Both the position numbers and the translations under genes were made by a program. The notes beneath the pieces were generated by a model. That model saw only the letters and a list, made by a program, of their open reading frames with translations. It searched no databases and was not told where the DNA came from. Shown here piece after piece: positions 49,191-58,761 of a stretch of 64,000 nucleotides of DNA. Where the stretch lies: the NCBI RefSeq assembly GCF_001577835.2, contig NC_029535.1, positions 12,347,594 to 12,411,593 of the forward strand, read 5' to 3'. Origin of the DNA: Coturnix japonica. Lineage: Eukaryota; Chordata; Aves; Galliformes; Phasianidae. Each line of letters starts with the position of its first letter. Within the stretch, counting starts at the first letter, position 1.

Positions 49191-52100
49191 ATCATAGCAA
49201 ATGAATAGCAAGATCAAACATTCAGTTGCATGATTATTTTAAAAACTCCAAATAGAGCATAAAATAATAAATTTTGGAAATGACATAAAAAGAAACTAAT
49301 GTTACTAACAGTCATATTAAATATGTAAAGACTGTTCTTCAATTAAAAATTAACTGCTTCAAATATACCTTCCAGTTGGCCAGCTTCTGAGCCTCTATGA
49401 TTTTTATAAAAGCTCCCATTAGGATACCTAGGAAAGAACGAGATGACATTCTTAAATAATCACAAAACATATCACTGTTCCCATTAACTCAGTCAACAAG
49501 ATTTTAAAAGTTTAAACAGGGCAAAACATAAAGCAGCAGGTCTTTCATTCCTAAAGCACAAAATACTTTTGGGTCTGATGTTAGTTTCTGGTATGTTACA
49601 TAACTACATACCTTCTCTACACAAAAGACTGTCACTTGAGATATCTAAATACTGAACATGCCTATTGAGAGTGCTGTGCTCACTGTTATAAAGGCAACAG
49701 GGTTAACTCCTCAAAACACATTCAAATAAAATGTGCCCCTTCTTTCTGAAGAATCTCCTAATAATGAATAATAATAATGTGCAATAGCACATGTTCATGT
49801 CATTTAATGCTATCTGCCGCATTAACCAGCTTCAGCAAAGTCAAAGACTTCTCTACAGAAGTGAGTTTTATCTAAAGGAAATCATAGCACTTATCAACAT
49901 TGTAATAGGCAACAAATTCAGAGCAGACTGGAGACACCGTCAGAACAATATAGTTACATATATGTAGAAATACTGAGTATAGAATAATTTCATGAAGGGT
50001 GCTACAAATTCTTTGATTGGAGGCTACTGTGATCTTTTCTCCCCTATGCCTTTTCAAACAGATAAGTCAAAACTGCAAAGTAACAAGATCTCTTCTGGAA
50101 GTTAAGAAAATAATTCTTAGCCTGTCAACACTTGCTTTCAATGAGTCAGAAGGAATCTGTCTTTAGTCCGATTCCAGACCTTTGTTTCTGAATCTATCAC
50201 TGTGATAGATTTCTCAGAGGTCTTTTATTCAGCTGCACAGAAATATTAAAATTCAAATATGACCTTGCAAGTCTTTAAGCTTAAACACCTTCTAATATGC
50301 ATCCAATGTGATGTGATCTGCATTAAATAGAGTTAACTAGAATTCATGGGGTTATACCTTGGGTAACATGCATTTTTTTTTCCTTTAAGGCACAGCTCTA
50401 AGGTCTTATTAATCTAGCATGCAAGATGACAGAAGATTCCTGGATTCCTGTCTCCCTGAAACTGCAAGATTCTTACAAGCACATGAAAGCTTATTTCCTC
50501 CTATTGTGAAATTGTGTGAAAATGCAGTTAATAGATATGACAGAAGAAAGTACCAAAAATTACAGCAGTAATGCTCAAGAGAAAGACAAAAAAATAACTG
50601 CTCAGTAAGTATTACAATCCACCATACTATGTTAAGATTATAGCTACACAACTGTTTTGTGCTGTATTTTCAGAATGGCTGCCAATGAAACTTACTACTA
50701 CTAAGAAGCAAAAATAACATGCAGATCCTGGCAACCAAATTGCAGAGGCAGGTGGAAAACTATTTCCTGGAGTTATTTAAACTAGGTTCTTTAAACATTA
50801 CATTAGATGTGATGAACAGAAAATAATCAATGTATTTGGTCCAATATCTTCCTCATTTACACGTAAGTTGGAAGTAACATTATAGAAGTGAAACTATCAT
50901 AAAATAAATCCACAGGCTTAGGAATGCTCCAAATTTAACTCAGATTAGGCAAGCACTTGATCATCATTAAGAGCGGCACCTCTTATGTCACAGAGTTCTT
51001 GTCACTGTACCTCAAGGATAGTTAAGTATCGAGCAGAGTGATAGCTAAATAATCTAGCAGCCCAGGACAAGTTTTCAGTACAGTTACACTCCCCAGATAG
51101 ATCAAATCTAGTTCAAATACAGATATAATCCTGCTGAAACGAAAACAAATATAGCATTTGAAAGAGAAGGCCAGAGTGTGGCTGCCATGGAGCCCTGCAG
51201 TGCCTTTTCCCACACTGCAGAGGCAAGAATGGAAGTTGTTGCCAAACTACCCAGGTAAGGATATTCCTATAATGCCCATATGTGTCATTTTACTGTGCCA
51301 GTCTCTGTACACATGTTTATTTCTTGTTTGTTTGTTTTTCCCCCTTATCAATTTAATTCCTTGAGTTCATTGTTTTCTTCACTGCATTCACTTTGCCACT
51401 TTTCTAGTGATAACTGACACACAGGTGAGCATTATTCAATTATATCATATTGACTGCCCCTGAATTAACACAAAACCAATACTAAAATCTCAGTTACTCA
51501 CCTAAAGAAACAACAGCTACGCTTTCTGGTAAAAAATGAAGTCGGTATTTTATCAGTAAATGCACCAATATGATGCAGATAGCTGTGAAAGAGAGTTAAA
51601 AAAAAAACACATAACAAACTATGAGCAATAGGCTTTCATACTATTTTCTTTTTTGTTCAGGCAGTTCATCTATCCTGAGCGTGATGCTTCTAAGATTCAT
51701 TAAGCTATCGCATGGACGTAAACATGCTGGAACACAATAAAAAAAAATAAAATTAAAAAAATCACAACTCTGTTCTTAAGTCCTAGGAATAAAATTTTAC
51801 CATGAATAACCCTTTTAAAACCTACGAGGTGCACATACTCTGAAATTCTTATATGCCATCGACCATGGGGAAAACATTACTCATCTGGAGTACTGTGTCC
51901 AGTTCTGGGCTCCCCAGTACAAAAAAGACTCTTGGAAAGAGTCCAGTGGAGGGCCACAAAGATGGTGAAGGGACTGGAGCATCTCCCCTATCAAGAGAGG
52001 CTGAGTGAACTAGGTCTGTTTAGCCTTGAGAAAAGAAGGCTGAGAGGCGATCTAATCCAGGTTTATAAATATCTGAGGTGTGGGGCCATAGTGGTGAGGC

Positions 52101-53324
52101 CAGACTCTTTTCAGTGGTACGTGGAGACAGGACAACGGGAAGGAAGATTCAATGACCTGTCTGCCAAAGAGAGAGCTCTCTCAGCATAGCTTTATTTAGG
52201 AGAAACCAATTATATATACACACAAAAGAAAACAGAACCTTAATTGTCTGTGAAAGTTCCATTACTGTTACAGTTTTGACTACAAGACTGTTCTAAGCAG
52301 GCTGTAGGACAGCTACATTCTACTAAGGAAATGAAAGATGACAGCCTAGGCTTGCAGAAAATTTGGGTGTGCATCTGCCATTCAGAATGCCTGTGTGTGT
52401 GTGCATGTGTTTCCAAAGATGTAGAACAACTTTAACATAATTATGGCAATCTGCAGGTTACCATGCACTTGTAAGAACGTTAGAAGCCCAGGAGATAGAA
52501 GAAACTGATGCTGACTAGCCTATGAGCATCCAAATCCCACAGTATATTACCTTATGTAACAAAGTATCTGGGCACAGTCTAGAAGTAATCAAAACTGAAA
52601 TGTCTCCTCAAAGACAGATCCAAGCATCATGAAGCTTTCTGACAGCATCATTCCCATGGATGAACATACACCATGTACTTTATTAGGAATGTGAAGCCAA
52701 TTAGACATCTTGTTTGCACTTTGAGATCAACATTAAAGGTCTGCAACACTCCTCAGTTTCCCATGGGCTTGGGCAGCTCAGTTAATCAAACACAGCTATA
52801 CACCCAATTCTTCTAAACCCCTGTGACTGTACAGGACTCCATTTCACTGACAGAACGCCAGAGGAAAACGTAACTGTATAATTTTTAAAGTCAGCCTACG
52901 TTCTCCTATATAGAGCACGCGTAAGAGCGGTTAAAAAACTTCCAGTTCATCATTCACCTAATACAAGAAGACTAAAAAAAATGGTCATGCCGCTGGATTG
53001 CTCCTCCTGCTGTGCCTGGACTCCGGTCTGCACGGGAAGGATGGGTTTGGCAGGAGTGGGCAGCAGCAGCTTGGTGGTAACAGCCACAGCGGTGCGGACA
53101 GTGACATTGATGGGCTCGTGGGTCGCGTTTGGAAACCTGTCAGGATGACACGGTAACGATTACGAAGCGCCGGGCCGCCACCGGGACGCACGTGCCCCAG
53201 TGCCCCTCAGGGCCACCCCGTTCCGTGGGCAGCACGTTCCCGCAGCGCCCCGCGGGACCCCGCTGTAGGCCCAGCCGGGAGACCCGGCCCCGCCGCCCGA
53301 GCGCCGCGTCACTCACTCCGCCAT
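35620..53324 (-). CDS. SLC9A8: SLC9A8, sodium/hydrogen exchanger 8 (NHE8), 16 coding exons
   Basis: NHE8 is an electroneutral Na+(K+)/H+ antiporter of the CPA1 family, found on Golgi and endosomal membranes and on the apical membrane of gut and kidney epithelia. Sixteen coding exons, listed separately, sum to 1725 nt (574 aa plus stop; human 581 aa), and all junction phases agree. The luminal N-terminus has sequons at N6 and N13. The first membrane segment spans about 53-73 ([20 protein letters not shown]). The family core shows [29 protein letters not shown] with D194, the ion-binding ND pair N222-D223 in [14 protein letters not shown], and Arg419 in [15 protein letters not shown] cytoplasmic tail of about 100 residues ends SEDDEQELL. 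The start is the only ATG in exon 1, with A at -3 and G at +4. Intron 9 has AT-AC ends. The gene faces SPATA2 tail to tail. Confidence 0.97.
36784..36930 (-). CDS. SLC9A8: SLC9A8 coding exon 15 (cytoplasmic tail)
   Basis: Encodes residues 491-539, including [20 protein letters not shown] and [18 protein letters not shown]. Acceptor CTAG, donor GTAAGT, phase 0 at both ends. Confidence 0.96.
38017..38237 (-). CDS. SLC9A8: SLC9A8 coding exon 14 (RGA motif, last membrane segments)
   Basis: Encodes residues 417-490, including [20 protein letters not shown], the conserved NHE arginine region, then a hydrophobic segment [13 protein letters not shown] and the tail start up to NLSKTEKM. The donor is GTATGT. 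A poly(A) tract on the transcribed strand lies about 110 bp into the following intron. Confidence 0.96.
38649..38760 (-). CDS. SLC9A8: SLC9A8 coding exon 13
   Basis: Encodes residues 380-417, [20 protein letters not shown] through [10 protein letters not shown]. Acceptor TTTTTCAG, donor GTAAGT. Confidence 0.96.
40226..40308 (-). CDS. SLC9A8: SLC9A8 coding exon 12
   Basis: Encodes residues 352-379, [20 protein letters not shown] then MSFVIWCI. The donor is GTAGGT and exon 13 restarts with valine, giving the family string CIVLVLF. Confidence 0.95.
40513..40629 (-). CDS. SLC9A8: SLC9A8 coding exon 11
   Basis: Encodes residues 313-352, [20 protein letters not shown] through TLRTVAFMC. The donor GTACGT is slightly unusual; the acceptor is TTTACAG. 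Confidence 0.96.
41776..41881 (-). CDS. SLC9A8: SLC9A8 coding exon 10 (after the AT-AC intron)
   Basis: Encodes residues 278-313, [20 protein letters not shown] through LAEGISLSG. No AG acceptor fits the start; the upstream intron ends in CAC, as expected for a U12 AT-AC intron. The donor is GTGAGT. Confidence 0.93.
41882..43335 (-). other. SLC9A8: U12-type AT-AC intron 9 of SLC9A8
   Basis: On the minus strand the intron begins ATATCCTTTTT, the full minor-spliceosome 5' consensus, and ends TTTGTATGCAC. A branch-site-like TTCCATAAC lies about a dozen bases before the end and differs from the TTCCTTAAC consensus at one base. It interrupts codons Leu277 and Val278 in phase 0. GT-AG alternatives would not keep the protein match. 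AT-AC introns are known from other NHE genes such as SLC9A6. Confidence 0.9.
43336..43474 (-). CDS. SLC9A8: SLC9A8 coding exon 9 (before the AT-AC intron)
   Basis: Encodes residues 231-277, [20 protein letters not shown] through [10 protein letters not shown]. The acceptor is TCCAG. The 3' end is defined by the U12 5' splice site ATATCC, not by GT. Confidence 0.93.
44110..44890 (-). mobile_element. CR1 LINE, truncated, in SLC9A8 intron 8
   Basis: About 780 bp of CR1 in the same orientation as SLC9A8. The minus-strand frame at 44598-44834 shows reverse-transcriptase signature residues [18 protein letters not shown] and [11 protein letters not shown]. The consensus SVLGP segment after GVPQG is missing. 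The remainder gives the C-terminal part of the polymerase ORF and untranslated sequence. It is 5'-truncated and lacks the typical terminal octamer repeats. Confidence 0.9.
45394..45537 (-). CDS. SLC9A8: SLC9A8 coding exon 8 (catalytic DPVA and ND motifs)
   Basis: Encodes residues 183-231, [20 protein letters not shown] through [16 protein letters not shown]. It contains D194 and the N222-D223 pair required for cation exchange in the family. The donor is GTGGGT; the last two bases AA pair with the first T of exon 9 to give Asn. Confidence 0.96.
46503..46537 (-). CDS. SLC9A8: SLC9A8 coding exon 7 (35-bp microexon)
   Basis: Encodes residues 172-183, [11 protein letters not shown] plus two bases of Ser183. 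It is short but well flanked (TTTCAG acceptor, GTAAGC donor), and both neighbouring phases require it. Confidence 0.94.
47254..47355 (-). CDS. SLC9A8: SLC9A8 coding exon 6
   Basis: Encodes residues 138-171, [20 protein letters not shown] through IYFLGQ. Acceptor TTCCAG, donor GTAAGA, in phase 0. Confidence 0.96.
48201..48284 (-). CDS. SLC9A8: SLC9A8 coding exon 5
   Basis: Encodes residues 110-137, [20 protein letters not shown] then ESGYSLHK. The acceptor follows a long T-rich tract; the donor is GTAGGC. Confidence 0.96.
48850..48985 (-). mobile_element. Diverged CR1 LINE 3' fragment in SLC9A8 intron 4
   Basis: Reads like the antisense CR1 3' end: CATAGCATCACA, GGATGGAAGTGAGCTCTGGAGG and AATCCAGCCCC, where the consensus has CATAGAATCACAG, GGTTGGAAGGGACCTCTGGAG and TCCAACCCC. 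It is old and strongly diverged. Confidence 0.5.
49147..49192. repeat. (AAAT)n microsatellite, about 11 units
   Basis: A pure tetranucleotide run in SLC9A8 intron 4. Confidence 0.95.
49369..49427 (-). CDS. SLC9A8: SLC9A8 coding exon 4
   Basis: Encodes residues 90-109, [20 protein letters not shown]. Human has EFKK where this reads EAQK. Acceptor CCTAG, donor GTATAT. Confidence 0.95.
51502..51582 (-). CDS. SLC9A8: SLC9A8 coding exon 3
   Basis: Encodes residues 63-90, [20 protein letters not shown] then SVAVVSLG, completing the first membrane segment. Acceptor TTTCACAG, donor GTGAGT. Confidence 0.96.
51862..52160 (+). mobile_element. CR1 LINE 3' fragment in SLC9A8 intron 2
   Basis: Plus-strand translation gives the CR1 ORF2 C-terminus, with LEYCVQFW-like sequence and [20 protein letters not shown], then [20 protein letters not shown]. 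It is followed by the untranslated GTGGAGACAGGACAA segment. It is antisense to SLC9A8 and belongs to the same general subfamily as the fragment at the window's right edge. Confidence 0.88.
52958..53136 (-). CDS. SLC9A8: SLC9A8 coding exon 2 (luminal N-terminus, start of TM1)
   Basis: Encodes residues 3-63, [20 protein letters not shown] through [17 protein letters not shown] and [10 protein letters not shown]. Two N-glycosylation sequons are visible. The acceptor is CTGACAG and the donor GTGAAT. Confidence 0.94.
53317..53324 (-). CDS. SLC9A8: SLC9A8 coding exon 1 (8 coding bases, start codon)
   Basis: Only ATGGCGGA is coding, followed by a consensus donor GTGAGTG. Joined to exon 2 it gives MAEFPNATHE, matching the mammalian start region (AEEERFPNTTHE) with a short deletion. 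Intron 1 is only 180 bp. The 5' UTR lies to the right in the CpG island. Confidence 0.88.
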
Positions 53325-53590
53325 CTTGCCGCCAGCCGCTCAAAGCGCGCTCGCCCCAGACGCAGCCGCTTCCGGGTTCCTCGTCGACACACTAGCTACC
53401 ACCGCACCAAACTCTATGGTCGGACAGGAAGTGAGCCGTGCGCGTGCCTATAAAGCGGCTGCCGATAGGAGGGGGGTGTCACGTGATGGTGGGGGAGTGG
53501 CCGCGCGGGTCACATCGACGTCCGTTGTCTGTTGCTTAGCGACGCCGCGCCGGTGCAGCCCTCAGCTGCGCCGTGAGGTGAGCGCTGCGC
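53325..53590. promoter_or_regulatory. SLC9A8: SLC9A8 CpG-island promoter
   Basis: CpG-rich sequence upstream of the start codon holds an ETS-type CTTCCGG (53369-53375), CAGGAAGTG (about 53425), a TATAAAG (53449-53455, plus strand) and a palindromic E-box TCACGTGA (53479-53486). Further right, GTTGCTTAGCGAC (about 53531-53543) resembles an imperfect RFX X-box. A plus-strand donor GAG/GTGAGCG at 53578 hints at divergent transcription. Confidence 0.7.
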
Positions 53591-53595
53591 CGCGC

Positions 53596-54107
53596 GCCTC
53601 GTGCTGCAGCGCCTCGAGTGTCCGTGCTGCAGCGCCTGGTGCGTCCGTGCTGCAGCGCCTGGTGCGTCGTGCCTGCAAGCGCCTGGTGCGTCCGTGCTGC
53701 AAGCGCCTGGTGTGTCCGTGCTGCAGCGGCCTGGTGCGTCCGTGCTGCAGCGCCTTGGTGCGTCGCGTGCTTGCAAGCGCCTGGTGCGTCCGTGCTGGCA
53801 GCGCCTGCGTGCGTCCGTGCCTGCAGCGCCTGGTGTGTCGTGCTGCAGTGCATGGTGTGTCCGTGCTGCAAGCGCGCTGGTGTGTCCGTGCTGCAGCGCC
53901 TGGGTGTCCGTGCTGCAGTGCATGGTGTGTCCGTGCTGCAGCGCATGGTGCGTCCGTGCTGCAGCGCATGGTGCGTCCGTGCTGCAGCGCCTCGAGTGTC
54001 CGTGCTGCAGTGCATGGTGTGTCCGTGCTGCAGCGCCTGGTGTGTCCGTGCTGCAGCGCCTCGTGTGTCCGTGCTGCAGCGCATGGTGTGTCCGTCCTTG
54101 CTTCAGT
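53596..54107. repeat. 23-bp minisatellite upstream of SLC9A8
   Basis: About 22 tandem units of GTCCGTGCTGCAGCGCCTGG plus TGC or TGT. Variants read GCATGG or GCCTCG, and some units carry one-base insertions. Each unit contains a CTGCAG. Because 23 is not a multiple of three, all frames read through similarly and create long cysteine-rich or histidine-rich ORFs on both strands; none is a gene. Confidence 0.93.
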
Positions 54108-54556
54108 GTGCGCTGCTCAGCAAGAGCTGGATCGCTGCTGTGTTATCAGCGTTACTCCAGTCCTGAACACAGCACCCTGCCATCTACTAGGGACAGAATT
54201 AACTGCACTAGACATAAACTGGGCAACTGCGCATCCATTCCTACATAGCAAATGGGGGCAGTGAGTGCTGCCCAGATTATAGGCTGGCCATGGCCGTACA
54301 TGTGTCTGGTCACTGTATGTCGGAGGCACTGGAGCAGTAGGTGCCGTGCACACACACAGTCTGACGGCACCACGTGCATTTCTGCTCCTGTTTGGTTTGA
54401 CCTTCTCAGGAAAAGCGTGGGTCTGTACAAGCAGACGGATTGGTGTGTAAAGCTTTGCTCATTTCTTTGCAAGTCCCTTTAGAATTTCAGTCATGCACTG
54501 CAGTCAAAATGAAACTGTAGTTTCGTTTCACAGATACTCCTACTTTTTTTCCCTTC

Positions 54557-54580
54557 TTATTTATTTATTTATTTATTTAA
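54557..54580. repeat. (TTTA)n microsatellite
   Basis: About six tandem TTTA units. Confidence 0.9.
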
Positions 54581-56887
54581 TGTAAAAGTAAAGGAATTTC
54601 AAGTAGTTATGGTCTTTAGAAATACAAACAAAAACAGATTTTGGCTAGAGGTGTTTTTCTATCACAGATAGGTGGGGCAGAGGTAGAGAATGCCTGGTTT
54701 CCTGCAGTTAGACTAAAGCCACAAACTCGCTCTTCCCTCCTTGCTCTCGTAATGTGGCTTGTGGTGGCCTTAAATACTCTTACGAGACTTACAAACAAAG
54801 CCAGTAAGAAAAGCTTGTTTCCTACAATCAGCTGTTTGCCAGTCTCCATTTGTTTTAACACTCTCTCCACTGCAGCAGTGTTTGAGACAGTCTTGTGTGC
54901 CTGACCAGCTCAGCAAAGAGACAAAGGTCCCAGTGACCCTTGTACAAGGTGGAGTATCTGGTGGCTGAAGGAACCAGCTGCCACTTGGTGAGGTGACTGG
55001 GAGTGAGCAGGAAGTCTGATGTACCCAGAGATGTCATTACTCAGTTTCTGTGAACTGTCCCATTTCCACGGAAATCAAGTGTCATCACTCAGAGAAGAGA
55101 AACCTGGGTGAGACAGCCATAGGGGATATCAAGTTTTAACGTATAAAAAGTACTGCTCTAAGAACTTGTGGTTTTCATGCCTTCTCCCTGACTCATCAGC
55201 AGAAAATGTCAATTCTGGCTTGGACTGTTGTGGCCACTGAAAAGGGGACAGAGAAAAGTGTTCACTGCCACAAAGTACCAATCCACTGCTGTGCTTCTCA
55301 TGAACTGAGAGTGTGGCCACAGCAAAAGTAGGTATTTTGGCAGGAGGCTTTTCAACCTGCCTCTTGCTTGTGGTTTTCTGATACACAGCCACTGAGCTTC
55401 TACTGGTTAATGTGCGTCACAAATGTTTCTTCTAACAGATTGCAAGTATCTCACAGTAATTGAAGCCCATCAAAGATGATGTAGCTGTCAGATAAAATAG
55501 TGTTCAAGTTTAATTCTTAAATTATACAAAGTTATGTGGAACATAGAGGGCAGACAAAAATGAGGAAGTGACCAGGTGTAACCTCATGCTGGGGACCTTG
55601 GGAAAGGCTCTAATTTATGAGTGAGCACAGAACTCTATTTATGGGCATAAGACTTTGATCTCTCTTGTACTGTCGCACATGGACGGTGTCTGTTCTAGAG
55701 AACAAGGGTGAGAGATTGACACTAGGGAGGAGCTGGTTCAGCAGTTGAACTAGTCTTTGGCCTTGAAGAGATCTGAGTTTGCCTTTTAGATTATCTACGA
55801 ACACTGTGCTCCCAGGTGGGTCAAACACACTTGTTTAATCCCTTTGGCTGAAATAGAGATCTTCCTGCAGTGCAGTGCTTGCACAGTCAGGGAGTGCCAG
55901 GTGCTGGAGAGAAGGTAGCAGTGCTTTACCAGATGTGCCATAGAACTATTCTACAGATACCTAAATATGCCCATCATCTTTATAGTTTGGCTTTAGTGTA
56001 AAAGTAAAATGTTTTCCCAGGTGTGGATAGGCATTATGCTCTAAGCTCACCTAGGGACAGATGCTGATTCTGGCATGGAACAAGGTATAGACCAAACAAC
56101 GAGAGGAACATGGGATTTCAGAGACATCAGGCAAAATCAGAATGCAAAAATCATCTTTGTCCATAAAATGTCAGTATTTGTAGCCCATGAGTGAGGAAAT
56201 GCCTGTGGCTATGGCTATGGTACCTAATTAGTGTTAATAGTACATTTACTGCTTGGAAAAGACCTGGTGTTTGGAGGCTTCATAACCCTCCAGGACCAGT
56301 CACACAGTAGCTGCTAGAAGTGTTATCAGGCTGGTGACAGCAGGTAAGAGTGCTGGTCTGAAATCAGCCTCTGTGCAAAAAGATCATCTCTGACTTCCTT
56401 TTCTTTGTTTTTCAGCACACCAGTATAGGATTAACAAAGAGTGGTTTAAAAGGTGTGATGAATGATCTTTGTAATCAAACCCATTTGATTGATGTCTGTT
56501 TAATATGTGAAGTTAAGCATGCTGCTAAGCATGGAGTTTGCCATACAGTGTATTTGCTTTACTGCTTTTGAGCAAATGGGAAGGATCCTCTTAGGCTGAC
56601 TGATGAAATGCTGAAAATTGTCTTAAATCCTTCTTTGTGGAGATTTTGTCTTCTTAATATGTTTTAGTATACATAGTGCCTTATGCTTTTTCTTTTTAGA
56701 TACACATTGGAGGTGTATGCACATGTACATACAGATATATATACACTTAAAGTATACATATGCTTAAATGTTTACGTATAAGGAAGTATACATATGCAAA
56801 TTCCAGCCACAAACTCACAGCAGGAAATGTCTTTCCTGTTGCTTTAGTATTTGCTATTTGAAACAAAGAGCCCAGTGATTTGTTTGC

Positions 56888-56907
56888 TTTTTTTTTTTTT
56901 TTTTTTT
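56888..56907. repeat. Poly(T) tract, 20 bases
   Basis: Pure T run. It is not preceded by a recognisable retrocopy. Confidence 0.95.
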
Positions 56908-58723
56908 ACATGATAAATCTGGAGTTAATCCAGGAGGAAGCAGGGGCAGAAGTACGTCATGCTTTCAGGTGGTATTCAGTACCTGGCAATGCATGCTGCC
57001 ATGGGTTTGCAATCAGGCTGAAATGCAAAACACTGGGATCAGCCTTTGGAAAGAGGGCCCTGAAGGGCTCCAGGAAGAATTATTCCCAAGAACCCTGTCA
57101 TATCACCTGATGATAATGCTAGCCAAGTGGGCCAACAAACTGAGTTCCTCCCTTGCTTGGGCATGGGGGTGGGGTAGAGACCACCTATTTGAGGGCTGAT
57201 GACTGACTTCTCTAGCCCCGTTTGCCCTCTGGGGAAGTACAGCACACCTGTCCCCAGTCTCCATTCCCTGCTGCAGCACTGGCTTGTACCCTGTGGGTAC
57301 CATGAACTGCTCTGCCCAGTGGGCAGGCGCAGGGAGCAAATGCTGTTGCACAGAGCTCACAACTCAATAGTCAGGCTATGCTTGGTGAATGGTTCAGGTG
57401 TTGCCAAGTGGGTAAAGGTGGTGCTGCCTCAGAGACACGACACAGAAGGATAGTCCTCACTCAGTCTTGCTTTTAAATGGGAATATTTTTGCACTGAGCT
57501 GGCATTGAGCTTGCATGCTGTGACTCACATGAGCCGCCCAAGCAACAATTGGATAGACTATGTGTCTCAGCATGAGCTGGTTATGTTTAGTGACAGACTT
57601 TGGCAGGAGGCAGTTGCTGTTTTGCAGATGGCTAAGCTGAGGCTAGGAGGGGCCAGAGAAATGCTCCTGAAACACATAGCTGAGCTGGGGAGCAAATGTC
57701 ACAGGGTCTGATCTGAGATGGTTGTCAGCTTTCTGAACAGCACTTGAAATGATGCCTACAACTTCCCCTGAATAATGGGAAGCTCTGCTCTCACCTTTTC
57801 ACCCTAATCTTCTATGTACAGGTTTCTGTTTAGCTCCCAGTGCAGACAGCTCTTACTAACATTGCTTTCTTATCAGTCTTCCTGCACAGGCCGGCAGGAG
57901 TCCAACATGATGCAGCTCCACAGCTGTGTTATCTGCCAGGCCCAGGGACACAGCGACATTGCTTGGGGCCCACAGGTCCTGCAGGCTGCCTGTCTTCCTT
58001 CCAGCGGCAGCCTCCAAGTGTTTCAGCACACTCCAAAAATGAGGTGTCAGAGGACAGTGGTGACAAAGTACTATCTCTTCCATTTCTTCCTGCATGTCTT
58101 CCTCAAGGCATTCTAGTTTGTTTCATAAGGGGCTGTTAATTGCTTCATTTTGAAGAAGCATTGTGAGTTCATGACTTCTGCACCTTGTAACAGGTGAGAT
58201 TTCTGGAGTGTATCTATGGATTTGGTGAATTTGATGCTTTGCATGTGCAAAGTTCTGGTCAGGATAGCATTAGAGTTTAAAAGGCCACAAGCACCCCTTC
58301 CCCTACAAGCAGCCAACAAGATGCCATGATCGGACACTTTGTCTTTAAAGAGCAGTATAAGCCAAGGCAGCCTGTCTCGCAGGCAGCCCCCCAGTGCTGC
58401 TCAGCACACTTAAACTATGGAAGTTTCAGTACCCGTTGCTTCTCTCTGGGTTGTGCAGGGCCACCCTTACTCTCTGCTCTGGACCTGGCTGCTGCCAGCT
58501 TCCTCAGATACCCATCACGTGCTGGGAGGAACCACAAGTGATGTATTCGAGTTGTCCCTTAGTGAGAATGTGGCAGCTGTTCCTCACACAGAAGCCATTT
58601 ATTATGCATGAGGTGAAACCAGAATGCCAGCTGCAGGAAGCCTGGTCTGGCCCAGCCCAGCTTTCTGCTCTCATGCCTGCTGCTGCCTGCCCCACAAGGA
58701 AAGGGACTGCTTTGACTTCTAAA

Positions 58724-58726
<3 letters not shown>

Positions 58727-58755
<29 letters not shown>
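58727..58755. repeat. Poly(T) tract, 29 bases
   Basis: Pure T run, the longest homopolymer noticed. No processed gene copy was recognised on either side. Confidence 0.95.

Positions 58756-58761
<6 letters not shown>

Noticed and set aside
53326-54264. 312-codon plus-strand ORF and several minus-strand ORFs over the minisatellite
   Set aside because: They arise from a 23-bp tandem repeat whose length is not a multiple of three, so all frames stay open. The repeated VLQRLVRPCC-like peptide is an artefact.
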